The notes under the pieces: generated by a model
Told to the model about the DNA's origin: nothing
Database searches by the model: none
What the model saw: only the letters and a program-made list of their open reading frames with translations
Shown: one piece after another, positions 8,669 to 17,277 of the stretch
How positions within the stretch are numbered: position 1 is the first letter of the stretch
Layout: each line of letters starts with the position of its first letter
NCBI RefSeq assembly: GCF_000621445.1
Contig: NZ_KK211277.1
Coordinates: 124,001 to 188,000, forward strand
Length of the DNA stretch: 64,000 nucleotides
From: Alkalihalobacillus bogoriensis ATCC BAA-922
Lineage (GTDB): Bacteria > Bacillota > Bacilli > Bacillales > Bacillaceae_F
Direction: 5' to 3'
Made by a program: the position numbers and the translations under genes

Positions 8669-9139
8669 TGAATAAGCTTTCAAAGCTGCTATAGGAAAAT
8701 TTTTATTTTTTTGTTCAAACCTTATTTTGTATTAATACAGCAATACTTTCTTTCAAGCGAAGTGTATGATGAACAACCAACACATCCCATGTTTCATTTT
8801 CGCGGTCACAGCAGCGGTTATTTGTGAACATGATACGGGTTTCCGTTTTTAAGCGGCCACAGGAGCGCTTATTCACGCAAAAGCAACTCTCTTCCTAGCG
8901 ATATATTATGATTAACTGCTCCTGTGTCCGCCAACGTTCCAAAACGCTAGTAATGTTCACATATAACGGTTTTCATGGCCGCTTACTTATCCTAAACAAT
9001 AAGAAAAACGCGGAGCGTCTTTTTTTTCAAGCGAAGTGCGGAGCCCTGCCCGCTTTTGACAGTGAACCACAAGTGCTCTTCCTGGGGTGAAACGCGCAGG
9101 TGCGCAGCCTTCGCTCTTCTTGAATAAGCTTTCAAAGCT
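8669..9139. repeat. Intergenic cassette bounded by 19-bp direct repeats
   Basis: TGAATAAGCTTTCAAAGCT occurs at 8669-8687 and again at 9121-9139. After each copy the sequence continues to a shared AAAATTTTTAT within 15-20 bases, so the similarity extends beyond 19 bp. A second direct repeat, TTTCAAGCGAAGTG, lies inside at 8751-8764 and 9025-9038. Between the copies are the inverted repeat 8814-8970 and a GC-richer segment. No transposase or reading frame is visible. Confidence 0.6.
8814..8970. repeat. Imperfect 157-bp inverted repeat (MITE- or REP-like)
   Basis: The left arm 8814-8875 aligns without gaps to the reverse complement of the right arm 8909-8970 over 62 bases, with 42 matches by hand count. 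There are exact cores: TGTGAACAT with ATGTTCACA, and ACAGGAGC with GCTCCTGT. The centre is about 33 bp. The element is more GC-rich than its surroundings and encodes nothing convincing. It could be a miniature mobile repeat or a folded RNA; copy number elsewhere in the genome would decide. Confidence 0.6.
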
Positions 9140-9185
9140 CCCCTGCTACACCAAAATTTTTATACTCTCTTATATATAAAAAATA

Positions 9186-9214
9186 CCCTAAAAGGTGTAC
9201 TAGACCTTTTAGGG
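9186..9214 (-). terminator. ymxH terminator
   Basis: A perfect 11-bp stem, ACCCTAAAAGGT-like (9186-9196 with 9204-9214), has a 7-nt loop. On the minus strand it is followed by GTATTTTTTAT. It starts 8 bases after the ymxH stop codon. Confidence 0.85.
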
Positions 9215-9221
9215 CTCTTTC

Positions 9222-9470
9222 TTATCCTTCATTACTGTCTTCCACATCAATAATAATCATGTCTGAACCAATTTTAATAATTTGATTCCAATATACTGTT
9301 ACTTCTTTTTCTTTTTTTCCTAAACCAAACCATTTCATCGTTGGAATCACAAATGCTTCAATTTGCCCTGTTGACTCATCTATGACGAGATCCGTTTGTC
9401 CTAAAATTCCTAAGCGTTGGCCTTTTTGATAGTCAATGATTTCTTTTCCACTTATTTCACTTAATCTCAT
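9222..9470 (-). CDS. ymxH: YlmC/YmxH-family PRC-barrel sporulation protein
   Basis: An 82-residue protein of one PRC-barrel-like domain: MRLSEISGKEIIDYQKGQRLG, then DLVIDESTGQIEAFVIP, then a final beta-rich part ending DMIIIDVEDS. The YlmC/YmxH family is restricted to endospore formers and has no settled biochemical role. The position between mlpA and dpaA matches ymxH of B. subtilis. The ATG at 9470 follows a GAGGGGGG sequence. Its own terminator follows, and the mlpA terminator precedes it, so it may be a single-gene transcript or fed by readthrough. Confidence 0.85.
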   Translation of the reverse strand: MRLSEISGKEIIDYQKGQRLGILGQTDLVIDESTGQIEAFVIPTMKWFGLGKKEKEVTVYWNQIIKIGSDMIIIDVEDSNEG

Positions 9471-9510
9471 CGAATCCCCCCTCTATTGTTTTTATGAAAA
9501 GAAGAATAAA

Positions 9511-9541
9511 AAAATACCACAGACTTAAAAAGTCATGTGGC
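9511..9541 (-). terminator. mlpA terminator
   Basis: The stem GCCACATGACT/AGTCTGTGGT (9531-9541 with 9516-9525, one bulge) is followed by seven T residues on the minus strand. It lies within 40 bases of the mlpA stop. Confidence 0.8.
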
Positions 9542-9548
9542 ATTTTTG

Positions 9549-10778
9549 TTAATGTGGTAACTCTCCTGTTGGACTAATTAATGATAGAGCAGGTTCTTTT
9601 GAAAATAAGGAACGGGCTAACTCATTGACCTCTTCCATAGTCACTTCATTAATTTGGTCAATAATCTCATCTAAAGTTCGATGTTTTCCTAACAACAATT
9701 CATTTTTCCCGTTGCGGCTCATTCTACTGTTTGTACTTTCTAAACTTAACATTAAACTACCTTTTAATTGTTCTTTCCCATTTTTTAACTCTTTTTCTGT
9801 CATCCCATTTTGTGCTAGTGTTTCAACCGTTTGCTGTATGGATTGGTATAAACTATCTAATTGTTGTGGTGCTGTACCTGCATAAATTGTTAGTAAGCCA
9901 TCATCACGGAAGGAAGAATGATAAGAAAACACAGAGTATGCTAATCCACGCTTTTCTCTAATTTCTTGGAATAACCGGCTACTCATACTTCCACCTAGTA
10001 CATTATTTAAAAGGACGAGTGGATACATTTTTTTATTGCCAATTTCCAACCCTTGGTATCCTAAGCATAAATGAGCTTGTTCTGTTTCCTTTTTACGTCC
10101 TACCCGATTGGAAGCAAACGTTGGTGTAATAATTGGCTCTTCTTGTTTTCGTTTCGGAACAGCCGCAAAAATCGTTTTAATTTGGTCAATTAATGTTGGC
10201 GTAATGTTCCCTGCAATCGATACAACGACGTTATCTGCCGTATAATAACGGCTCATATAATCTTGTAATGACTCTTTTGTAAATGTGTTTAGTGTATCAA
10301 CCGTTCCAAGAATCGGTAACCCTAATGCATGATCACCAAAACTTGCTTTTGACAACATATCATGAATAATGTCATCTGGAGTATCATCCACCATTTTTAT
10401 TTCTTCAAACACAACATTCTTTTCTTTTGATAGCTCATCTTCTGCAAAAGTAGAATTAAAAAACATGTCTGCTAGTATATCAACAGCAATACCACCGTGT
10501 TCATCTAATACTTTTGCATAATAGCATGTGTATTCTTTTGATGTAAATGCATTTACTTGACCACCGATCGAATCAAATGCTTCCGCTATCTCAGACGCAC
10601 TTCTCGTGTTGGTACCTTTAAAAAACATATGTTCTAGAAAATGCGAAATTCCATTTTCCTCGGTTCTTTCAAAACGTGAACCTGTCCCTATCCATATTCC
10701 AATCGAAATCGATCGTACTGTTGGGATTTCTTCTACTAATACTCGTAATCCGTTTGATAAATCAAGTTTTTGAATCAA
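9549..10778 (-). CDS. mlpA: M16-family zinc peptidase MlpA (YmxG)
   Basis: A 409-residue peptidase of the pitrilysin/mitochondrial processing peptidase family. The inverted zinc motif HFLEH is at residues 46-50, followed by MFFKGT. The downstream glutamate of the metal site lies in the ELSKEKNVVFEEI stretch near residue 120. The second, inactive repeat ends in NSRMSRNGKNELLLG. Length is normal for the family. It follows ylxY by 16 bases and is probably co-transcribed with it. The B. subtilis homologue has been connected to control of extracellular protease production; I infer only the peptidase activity here. Confidence 0.9.
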   Translation of the reverse strand: MIQKLDLSNGLRVLVEEIPTVRSISIGIWIGTGSRFERTEENGISHFLEHMFFKGTNTRSASEIAEAFDSIGGQVNAFTSKEYTCYYAKVLDEHGGIAVDILADMFFNSTFAEDELSKEKNVVFEEIKMVDDTPDDIIHDMLSKASFGDHALGLPILGTVDTLNTFTKESLQDYMSRYYTADNVVVSIAGNITPTLIDQIKTIFAAVPKRKQEEPIITPTFASNRVGRKKETEQAHLCLGYQGLEIGNKKMYPLVLLNNVLGGSMSSRLFQEIREKRGLAYSVFSYHSSFRDDGLLTIYAGTAPQQLDSLYQSIQQTVETLAQNGMTEKELKNGKEQLKGSLMLSLESTNSRMSRNGKNELLLGKHRTLDEIIDQINEVTMEEVNELARSLFSKEPALSLISPTGELPH

Positions 10779-10794
10779 AATTGTTCCCCCTATC

Positions 10795-11775
10795 TTAGTC
10801 GTCTAGGGCTACACCAAAACTTAAGCGTGATTCATCCATCAAATGAGACACCGTTCCAATTTGATACCCTTTCGCTTTTAACCCAATAATAAGCTGTTCC
10901 AACCCACCCGCAGTTGAGGATGTTGGATGCATTAAAATCATTGCACCTGGATGTACTTTGCTAAGGACATTATCAACCATCGTTTGAGGATCTGGCTTAC
11001 GCCAATCAATTGTATCGACACTCCACATAATAGTATGCATATTCATACTATCTGCTATTTCTACAACTTCTTGCCGGAAACTCCCACTTGGTGGAGCGAA
11101 CCATTTTGGTGTAACTTCCAATGTCGCATGAATAACATCATTTGTTTTTTGTAATTCTTCTTGGATTCGTGCTGACGATAATTGCTTCATGTCTGGATGA
11201 GAATAAGCATGATTTCCAATTTCATGCCCTTCTTCTTTAATCATTTTAGCCAACTTCGGGTTATCTTTTACCCAAGACCCGTCAAGAAAAAAAGTACTTT
11301 TAACATCTTGCTCATTCATTATTTTTAATACCGTTGGCAAATGCTCGTTCCCCCATGCAACATTAACTAATAATGTTACCATCGGTTTTTCTGGATTACC
11401 TTTATAAATGGGAGCAGGTGGCAAGTCTTCTAAATGAACTTTCGGTTCCACTTCTTTAAACACGAGCTTTTGTTGTTCATAATAGCCTTGTTCCTTCATT
11501 TTTTGATAAGAAGCATCAACATCGACTTGAATCCCATTATAACCGGGTATCGCTTTCCAAACTTTATCGACAACCGCATCAATCGGTTTTTCTTCATATT
11601 TTTTTTGAGCAGCTACAATCTCATCATATAACGGATCACTCATTTTTGAAGCAGTTACCGCTTCTTGTTTTAAGTTATCTATGTAATTTGATGAAAAAGG
11701 ATTTTGAACTGTTCCAAATGATAATACCACAATCAAACAAAAAACAATAATTTGGATACCTGCGAACTTCTTCAT
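10795..11775 (-). CDS. ylxY: Polysaccharide deacetylase-family protein YlxY
   Basis: A 326-residue exported or membrane-anchored protein. The N-terminus MKKFAGIQIIVFCLIVVLSF is a signal or anchor sequence. The NodB homology domain spans about residues 130-310: VTLLVNVAWGNEHLP, then STFFLDGSWV, EIGNHAYSHPDM, WFAPPSGSFR and MILMHPT. In the first motif the usual catalytic TFDDG aspartates are replaced (NVAWGNE), so classical deacetylase activity is doubtful. A longer in-frame reading to 11820 exists, but the ATG at 11775 follows AAGGGGGTATAAATTT and starts the signal peptide. It lies between pnp and mlpA as in B. subtilis. Confidence 0.88.
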   Translation of the reverse strand: MKKFAGIQIIVFCLIVVLSFGTVQNPFSSNYIDNLKQEAVTASKMSDPLYDEIVAAQKKYEEKPIDAVVDKVWKAIPGYNGIQVDVDASYQKMKEQGYYEQQKLVFKEVEPKVHLEDLPPAPIYKGNPEKPMVTLLVNVAWGNEHLPTVLKIMNEQDVKSTFFLDGSWVKDNPKLAKMIKEEGHEIGNHAYSHPDMKQLSSARIQEELQKTNDVIHATLEVTPKWFAPPSGSFRQEVVEIADSMNMHTIMWSVDTIDWRKPDPQTMVDNVLSKVHPGAMILMHPTSSTAGGLEQLIIGLKAKGYQIGTVSHLMDESRLSFGVALDD

Positions 11776-11881
11776 AAATTTATACCCCCTTGTACTAATA
11801 AGAAATGTATGCATGTACAAAGGGTCATATGACTAGATTCATCAGGACAATCCACAAGGAGTTGACTGACTGTCTGCTTTG

Positions 11882-11913
11882 AAAAACCAGCTATGAGTCC
11901 ATCTCATAACTGG
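11882..11913 (-). terminator. pnp terminator
   Basis: An 11-bp stem (11887-11897 with 11903-11913, one mismatch) has a 5-nt loop and is followed by TTTTTC on the minus strand. It lies about 75 bases after the pnp stop and before ylxY. Confidence 0.85.
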
Positions 11914-11987
11914 CTTTTTAACCAATGTTTATACTCATTCTTGCAATTTCAAGAAAAACTTGGCAAATGCCAAGTTATCCTACACGT

Positions 11988-14099
11988 TTATTTTTCTTGC
12001 TTTTGTTCTTTTAAAAGGGCTTTTCTTGACAAGTTTACACGACCTTGTGAATCAATCTCAGTAACTTTAACAAGAATTTCATCGTCAATTTTCACAACGT
12101 CTTCTACTTTATTTACACGTTCTTCTGCTAGTTGTGAAATATGAACAAGACCGTCTTTACCTTTAAATAATTCGACAAATGCTCCAAATTTCTCAATTCG
12201 TTTTACTTTCCCTAAATATGTTTGTCCAACTTCAACTTCTCGAACAATATCTTCGATGGTGTCTTTTGCTTTTATATTCATTTGCTGATCAACAGATGAA
12301 ATATAAATCGTTCCATCTTGCTCAATATCAATTTTAACACCAGTTTCTTCAATGATTTTATTAATGATTTTCCCACTTGGTCCAATGACATCACGGATTT
12401 TATCTGGGTTAATTTTCATTGTTAAGATTTTTGGCGCGTACTCGCTTAACTCTGTTCGAGACTCAGCAATAGCAGAGAGCATATTATCTAAAATAACCAT
12501 TCTACCGTTTTTCGCTTGTTCAAGCGCTCGAACTAAAATATCACGGTCAATCCCTTTAATTTTGATATCCATTTGAATAGCCGTTACTCCCGTTTTCGTT
12601 CCGGCCACTTTAAAGTCCATATCCCCTAAAGCATCTTCCATGCCTTGAATATCAGTTAATACCGTTACATCTTCACCACTTTTGACAAGACCCATAGCAA
12701 TCCCAGCTACCGGTGACTTAATAGGAACACCTGCATCCATCATCGCTAACGTACTTGCACAAATACTCGCCTGTGACGTTGACCCATTGGATTCTAACAC
12801 TTCAGAGACAAGTCTAATTGTATATGGAAAATCTTTTTCACTTGGAATAACAGGCTCTAATGCACGTTCACCAAGGGCACCATGTCCTATTTCTCGGCGA
12901 CCTGGTCCACGAATTGGTCCTGTTTCACCAACACTAAACTGTGGGAAATTATAGTGGTGCATAAAGCGTTTTGATTCCTCAATGCCTAATCCATCTAGAA
13001 TTTGAACGTCTCCAAGGGCACCTAACGTACAAATGCTAAGAGCTTGAGTTTGTCCTCGTGTAAACAAACCTGAGCCATGTGTTCTTGGTAACAATCGAAC
13101 TTGTGATGCCAATGGACGAATTTCCTCTGGGGCTCTGCCATCTGGACGAACCTTTTCTTTTGTAATAAGACGACGAACTTCTTCCTTCACAATTTTATGT
13201 AATGTTTCTTTGACATCACTTATATTTACATCTTCGTTTTCTTCAGGAGCATTTTCAAACTGTGCTACTGTTTCATTCATCACGACATCGATTGCTTCTT
13301 GTCGAGCATGCTTTTCCGGAACTTGAACAGCCTTTTTCAATTGCTCTTCAGCTAGGGAACGAACTTTTTGTTCTAATACTTCATCCACTTGTTTCAATTT
13401 AATCTCTGCTTTTTCTTTCCCAACAGCAGCAACGATTTCTTCTTGAAAAGCGATGAGACGTTTAATTTCTTCGTGTCCAAACATAATCGCTTCTAAAATC
13501 ACATCTTCTGGTACTTCTTGTGCATTCGCTTCCACCATATTAATAGCGTCTTTTGTACCTGCAACGACTAAATCTAAATCACTTTGTTCTAATTGTTCCG
13601 TTGTTGGATTAATAATAAATGAACCGTCAATTCGTCCAATTGTTACACCTGCAATTGGGCCATCAAATGGAATATCAGAAACCGATAAGGCTAAGCTTGA
13701 ACCGACCATTGCTGCCATTTCAGATGAACAATTTTGGTCAACACTCATCACTATGCTTATAACTTGAACTTCATTTCGGAATCCATCTGGGAATAATGGA
13801 CGGATCGGTCTGTCGATTAAACGACTTGTTAAAATCGCTGTTTCACTTGGACGACCTTCACGTTTAATAAAGCCTCCAGGAATTTTCCCTACCGCATACA
13901 ATCTTTCTTCATAATTCACAGTTAAAGGAAAAAAAGGTAAATCTTTTGGTTCTTTTGACGCAGTTGCTGTTGAAAGAACTGCTGTATCACCATAGCGAAC
14001 TAAAACTGCTCCATTGGCTTGTTTCGCCAACTGACCTGTTTCCACAGTTAAAGGTCGCCCAGCCCAGTCAATTGAAAAAACTTTATTTTGTTGCTCCAT
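11988..14099 (-). CDS. pnp: Polynucleotide phosphorylase
   Basis: A 703-residue phosphorolytic 3'-5' exoribonuclease central to mRNA decay. Two RNase PH-like domains are visible (about residues 10-230 and 310-540), joined by a helical linker. The second includes [18 protein letters not shown] domain follows (about 555-615, [15 protein letters not shown]), then an S1 domain (about 620-692, [20 protein letters not shown]). The start is ATG at 14099 behind GAGAGGAGCTCACCAGC. A good sigma-A promoter match lies 55-85 bases upstream, after the rpsO terminator, so rpsO and pnp can be transcribed separately. Confidence 0.97.
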   Translation of the reverse strand: MEQQNKVFSIDWAGRPLTVETGQLAKQANGAVLVRYGDTAVLSTATASKEPKDLPFFPLTVNYEERLYAVGKIPGGFIKREGRPSETAILTSRLIDRPIRPLFPDGFRNEVQVISIVMSVDQNCSSEMAAMVGSSLALSVSDIPFDGPIAGVTIGRIDGSFIINPTTEQLEQSDLDLVVAGTKDAINMVEANAQEVPEDVILEAIMFGHEEIKRLIAFQEEIVAAVGKEKAEIKLKQVDEVLEQKVRSLAEEQLKKAVQVPEKHARQEAIDVVMNETVAQFENAPEENEDVNISDVKETLHKIVKEEVRRLITKEKVRPDGRAPEEIRPLASQVRLLPRTHGSGLFTRGQTQALSICTLGALGDVQILDGLGIEESKRFMHHYNFPQFSVGETGPIRGPGRREIGHGALGERALEPVIPSEKDFPYTIRLVSEVLESNGSTSQASICASTLAMMDAGVPIKSPVAGIAMGLVKSGEDVTVLTDIQGMEDALGDMDFKVAGTKTGVTAIQMDIKIKGIDRDILVRALEQAKNGRMVILDNMLSAIAESRTELSEYAPKILTMKINPDKIRDVIGPSGKIINKIIEETGVKIDIEQDGTIYISSVDQQMNIKAKDTIEDIVREVEVGQTYLGKVKRIEKFGAFVELFKGKDGLVHISQLAEERVNKVEDVVKIDDEILVKVTEIDSQGRVNLSRKALLKEQKQEK

Positions 14100-14153
14100 G
14101 CTGGTGAGCTCCTCTCGTACTAAAAATTTATACTTATCATTTATTATTGCCTA

Positions 14154-14182
14154 TTTATACTAAAAATAAAAGATAAAAGCAA
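14154..14182 (-). promoter_or_regulatory. Probable sigma-A promoter of pnp
   Basis: Minus-strand TTGCTT (14177-14182) and TATAAA (14154-14159) have the ideal 17-bp spacing. It lies between the rpsO terminator and the pnp start codon, as expected. Confidence 0.65.
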
Positions 14183-14225
14183 ATCCGCTTATTTTTTGAG
14201 AAAATATTCCAATAATTTTAACCTA

Positions 14226-14250
14226 AGAAAAAAGCGGGACTGCTCCCGCT
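14226..14250 (-). terminator. rpsO terminator
   Basis: A perfect 7-bp GC-rich stem AGCGGGA/TCCCGCT (14233-14239 with 14244-14250) has a 4-nt loop and is followed by TTTTTTC on the minus strand. It starts about 12 bases after the rpsO stop codon. Confidence 0.9.
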
Positions 14251-14261
14251 TTCACCTCATG

Positions 14262-14531
14262 TTATCGACGTAAACCAAGCTTATCAACTAGATTACGGTA
14301 ACGTGTAATGTCTTTGTTACGTAAATACGTTAAAAGGTTACGACGTTGTCCAACCATTTTCAAAAGGCCACGACGTGAGTGATGGTCCTTTTTGTGTTCA
14401 CGTAAATGATCGTTTAACGTGTTAATTTGCTCAGTAAGGATAGCGACTTGTACCTCTGGAGAACCAGTATCACTTTCATGAGTTCTATACTCATTAATGA
14501 TTTCATTTTTACGTTCTTGTGTTAATGCCAT
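14262..14531 (-). CDS. rpsO: 30S ribosomal protein S15
   Basis: An 89-residue primary rRNA-binding protein of the small subunit, binding the 16S rRNA central domain. The sequence is a typical four-helix S15: [16 protein letters not shown] at the start, then [16 protein letters not shown], then [16 protein letters not shown] and a C-terminal [13 protein letters not shown]. The ATG at 14531 follows AAAGGAGGTGGATAGG. A longer in-frame reading to 14561 is not used. A promoter (14634-14662) and about 95 nt of leader precede it; S15 genes in bacilli are often autoregulated through the leader. Confidence 0.97.
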   Translation of the reverse strand: MALTQERKNEIINEYRTHESDTGSPEVQVAILTEQINTLNDHLREHKKDHHSRRGLLKMVGQRRNLLTYLRNKDITRYRNLVDKLGLRR

Positions 14532-14539
14532 CCTATCCA

Positions 14540-14625
14540 CCTCCTTTATTAGAATCCCCAATTACCAAGCAACCGTCGGTGAATCGAATTGCCAAGCAAT
14601 GGATTAGAGTACTGTTGTTACAGTA
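14540..14625 (-). promoter_or_regulatory. rpsO mRNA leader, possible S15 autoregulatory site
   Basis: The roughly 95-nt transcript ahead of rpsO contains a hairpin ATTGC-TTG-GCAAT on the minus strand (about 14588-14600). A related TTGCTTGGTAATTGG sequence lies further on (about 14557-14572). AATCC and GGATT segments can pair across the leader, close to the Shine-Dalgarno sequence. Autoregulation of rpsO by S15 is established in several bacteria including Geobacillus; that this leader does so is inference. Confidence 0.35.
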
Positions 14626-14633
14626 CAAACATT

Positions 14634-14662
14634 AGCATACCGTTTTTTTGCATAGATTGCAA
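14634..14662 (-). promoter_or_regulatory. Sigma-A promoter of rpsO
   Basis: Minus-strand TTGCAA (14657-14662), a 17-bp spacer and TATGCT (14634-14639). It lies just downstream of the ribF stop codon and 103 bases before the rpsO start. Confidence 0.7.
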
Positions 14663-14679
14663 GTTTTCGTTTGTAAATT

Positions 14680-15633
14680 TCATAAAACTGAAAAATGATC
14701 CGAAAAAAAGGCAATGGCTTGTTTTTTATCTTTTTCAATTTGTTCAATCAATTCCGTTACCCCAGCAAACTTCTTCTCATCTCTTATAAAGTCACAAAAC
14801 GTAACTTGGACATTCTTTCCATATAAATCGCCTTCAAAGTTAAAAATATGAACTTCTAATGAAGGAGCTTGAACATTTGTTATAAAAGTAGGTTTTACTC
14901 CTAAATTACATACCCCTTGGTAGTTCATTTGTCCAACTGTAAATAAAACGGCGTACACACCCGTTTTTGGGATAATAAATGGTTCGTTGATTTCAATATT
15001 TGCCGTTGGAAAGCCTATTGTTCTTCCACGTTTATCTCCATGAACAACCGTCCCTTCAACTTCAAAGAACCTGCCTAGATAGTGTGGGAGTTGATTAACT
15101 TTTCCTGTTTTAAGGAATTGGCGAATTAGTGTCGAGCTAATTTTCTCTTCTTCCTGGGTCATTTTTTTTACAACTGTTTGAGTAAATTGACCTCTTGCAT
15201 GGAAAGGCAATGTTTCCATCGTACCTTTTCCTAAATGCCCGTACGTATAATCAAAACCAGCAACAACATGGACAACGTGTAAATTCAGCAAAAATTCATC
15301 GACAAACTGCTGTGGGGTTAATTTAGAAAAAGGCAAATCAAATCGAACGATATATAATTTTTCTACACCTAATTGTTTAATATATTCTGCCTTTTGTTTA
15401 ATTGGCGTAATATATTTCATTGGCTCTTTAGAGCGTGACAGCACTTCTTTAGGGTGTGGGGTAAAAGTCATTACAGCACTTTGTACATTTCTTTGCTTAG
15501 CTAGCTCCACTGCTGTCTGAATGACTTTTTGATGCCCAAGATGTACACCATCAAAATACCCTAACGCTAATACCGTAGGCGAATGCTGATTTCTTTTTAA
15601 TTCATGAGGATAAGATAAATAAATGATTTCCAT
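14680..15633 (-). CDS. ribF: Bifunctional riboflavin kinase/FAD synthetase
   Basis: A 317-residue enzyme that converts riboflavin to FMN and FMN to FAD. The N-terminal adenylyltransferase domain (about 1-185) shows ALGYFDGVHLGHQKVI and VVAGFDYTYGHLGKG. The C-terminal flavokinase domain (about 186-310) shows GDKRGRTIGFPTANIE and GVYAVLF. In B. subtilis the orthologue is called ribC, and its loss of activity derepresses riboflavin synthesis through the FMN riboswitch. It lies 14 bases after truB, so the two are likely co-transcribed. No clear terminator follows before the rpsO promoter. Confidence 0.96.
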   Translation of the reverse strand: MEIIYLSYPHELKRNQHSPTVLALGYFDGVHLGHQKVIQTAVELAKQRNVQSAVMTFTPHPKEVLSRSKEPMKYITPIKQKAEYIKQLGVEKLYIVRFDLPFSKLTPQQFVDEFLLNLHVVHVVAGFDYTYGHLGKGTMETLPFHARGQFTQTVVKKMTQEEEKISSTLIRQFLKTGKVNQLPHYLGRFFEVEGTVVHGDKRGRTIGFPTANIEINEPFIIPKTGVYAVLFTVGQMNYQGVCNLGVKPTFITNVQAPSLEVHIFNFEGDLYGKNVQVTFCDFIRDEKKFAGVTELIEQIEKDKKQAIAFFSDHFSVL

Positions 15634-15647
15634 TCGCTTTCACCTTC

Positions 15648-16568
15648 TTAGTTATCAGACTGAATCACCAACATTTTTTCTGGTTTCATAAGTCCTGGCT
15701 TTGTTGGGTGTTTAGTGTATATAGCTAAACAATCTCCTTCTTTATTATATACAGTAAAACGGTCTGCAGCTATTTCTTTGCTCAATGGCAACACGGCTCC
15801 ATTTTTTATTTTTGAAATAAGCTCATCGGAAACTTGAATCGAAGGAAAATGAGCGATTGCTTTTTCTAACGGAAAGACGATTTCTGATAAGTCATTCTCT
15901 TGTAGTTTTTGCTCAATTTCTTCAAAAGTCACACAACTTTCTATTGTAAACGGTCCTGATGCGACCCTTTGTAATTTTGACATATGAGCTGGATACCCTA
16001 ATTGTTTCCCGATATCGACAGCTAATGTTCTCACATACGTTCCTTTACTACAATGGACGTGAAATCGAAATGCCAATTGTTTACCATCATAGTGAACATC
16101 ATCTTCGACATGTAAATCATAAATTGTCACTTCTCGTTTTGGACGCTCAACTTCTTTATTGGCTCTTGCATATTCATATAATTTTTTTCCATTTACTTTT
16201 ACTGCTGAATACATAGGTGGTACTTGAATAATTGTTCCTAGAAATTGACGACAAACGTCTTCAATTTGATCTTTTGTTATCGGTGTTGTGACTTCACGTT
16301 GTTCAACAAGCTCACCATACGCATCTTCTGTTGTTGTTGATGTCCCTATCGTCACTTCACCTATGTATGTTTTCGGATAATCACTCATATATTCGGCAAC
16401 TTTTGTTGCTCTGCCGACACAAATCGGTAAAACACCTGTCACTTGTGGGTCAAGTGTTCCTGTATGACCCACTTTTTTCGTTCGAAGGATTTTTCTCATT
16501 TTCATGACACAATCATGAGACGTGAATCCTGCTGGCTTCAACAATGGGATGATTCCTGTTACTGACAC
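15648..16568 (-). CDS. truB: tRNA pseudouridine-55 synthase TruB
   Basis: A 306-residue enzyme that makes pseudouridine 55 in the T-psi-C arm of tRNAs. The catalytic aspartate is D40 in KVGHTGTLDPQVTG. The family motifs KPAGFTSHD (11-19), PPMYSAVKVNGKKLYEYAR and CSKGTYVRTLAVDIG are intact, and a small C-terminal PUA-like part ends the protein. The start is ATG at 16568. A hairpin with a short T run (16592-16622) separates it from rbfA and could attenuate the nusA-infB transcript. Confidence 0.96.
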   Translation of the reverse strand: MSVTGIIPLLKPAGFTSHDCVMKMRKILRTKKVGHTGTLDPQVTGVLPICVGRATKVAEYMSDYPKTYIGEVTIGTSTTTEDAYGELVEQREVTTPITKDQIEDVCRQFLGTIIQVPPMYSAVKVNGKKLYEYARANKEVERPKREVTIYDLHVEDDVHYDGKQLAFRFHVHCSKGTYVRTLAVDIGKQLGYPAHMSKLQRVASGPFTIESCVTFEEIEQKLQENDLSEIVFPLEKAIAHFPSIQVSDELISKIKNGAVLPLSKEIAADRFTVYNKEGDCLAIYTKHPTKPGLMKPEKMLVIQSDN

Positions 16569-16589
16569 TATTTATCCCCCTTAATACAG

Positions 16590-16622
16590 ACAAAAGGATA
16601 GATAGGCTTCCCTATTCTATCC
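16590..16622 (-). terminator. Weak terminator or attenuator between rbfA and truB
   Basis: The minus-strand stem GGATAG/CTATCC (16617-16622 with 16596-16601), extended by ATAGG/CCTAT with a small loop, is followed by only TTTTG. It is a sound hairpin but the T tract is short, so it may act only partly. Confidence 0.55.
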
Positions 16623-16634
16623 TCTGACGTAAAA

Positions 16635-16979
16635 CTATTCTTTATTTAAATCAGCTAATAGTGCTTCAATTCGATTACCATATTCGATCGACTCATCAAA
16701 CGTAAAAGTAATTTCCGGTGTTTTACGTAATCGAATTCTCTTTCCAATTTCAGAGCGAATAAAGCCTGATGCTTTTGATAAGCCTTTTAACGTATCAGCT
16801 TTCTCTTCTTCACTACCTAATACTGTAATATAGACTTTTGCTTGTTGAAGGTCACCAGTGACGTCAACACCTGTTACTGTTACAAATTTCACCCTAGGAT
16901 CTTTAAGCTCTCTCATAATAATATCGCTTAATTCCTTTTTCATTTGTTCTCCAACACGACTAGCACGAACATTACTCAT
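16635..16979 (-). CDS. rbfA: Ribosome-binding factor A
   Basis: A 114-residue KH-like protein that helps mature the 30S subunit (16S rRNA 5' end). It begins [21 protein letters not shown] and carries the family stretch [25 protein letters not shown] (in two parts here) and [18 protein letters not shown] near the end. Length is normal. It is the last gene of the rimP-nusA-rnpM-ylxQ-infB-ylxP-rbfA group, 19 bases after ylxP. Confidence 0.95.
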   Translation of the reverse strand: MSNVRASRVGEQMKKELSDIIMRELKDPRVKFVTVTGVDVTGDLQQAKVYITVLGSEEEKADTLKGLSKASGFIRSEIGKRIRLRKTPEITFTFDESIEYGNRIEALLADLNKE

Positions 16980-16998
16980 TTATATCACCTCACTACCA

Positions 16999-17277
16999 TT
17001 ACAGCCATTCATACGATGTAACTGTTCTTTCTAGTTCTGGTGTACTATCCACCAACGCCATTGCTCGACCAAGTTCTTTTTCAGCAACTGTTTTATCTGA
17101 AGCTACTGTAACAATGGCAAGCTCACATCGTTGCCATACATCTTGATATCCGATTTCTGAGACAGAAACATTGAAACGTTGTTTTAATCGTGTGATCAGA
17201 CTTTTAGTAATCGAGCGTTTTTCTTTTAATGACTGAGGGCTATATAAGTATAGCTCACAGTAAACGACACCTATCAT
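16999..17277 (-). CDS. ylxP: DUF503-family protein YlxP
   Basis: A 92-residue ferredoxin-like-fold protein of the DUF503/YlxP family. It begins [21 protein letters not shown], followed by [17 protein letters not shown]. The molecular role is not established; its constant place between infB and rbfA suggests ribosome biogenesis. The start codon overlaps the infB stop by 4 bases, so translation is probably coupled. Confidence 0.9.
   Translation of the reverse strand: MIGVVYCELYLYSPQSLKEKRSITKSLITRLKQRFNVSVSEIGYQDVWQRCELAIVTVASDKTVAEKELGRAMALVDSTPELERTVTSYEWL

Larger units (their letters stand above)
8470..9221. other. 750-bp intergenic region between ymxH and dpaA
   Basis: This is the longest gene-free stretch in the window. 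Reading from ymxH it holds the ymxH terminator (9186-9214), a GC-richer patch (about 9000-9120), an imperfect 157-bp inverted repeat (8814-8970), a pair of 19-bp direct repeats (8669-8687 and 9121-9139), and then the sigma-K promoter and leader of dpaA. A 60-codon open frame on the plus strand (8908-9090) overlaps the repeats, has no resemblance I recognise and is treated as chance. Confidence 0.65.

Noticed and set aside
8908-9090. 60-codon open frame in the dpaA-ymxH gap
   Set aside because: It overlaps the inverted repeat, has no good ribosome binding site and no similarity that I recognise.
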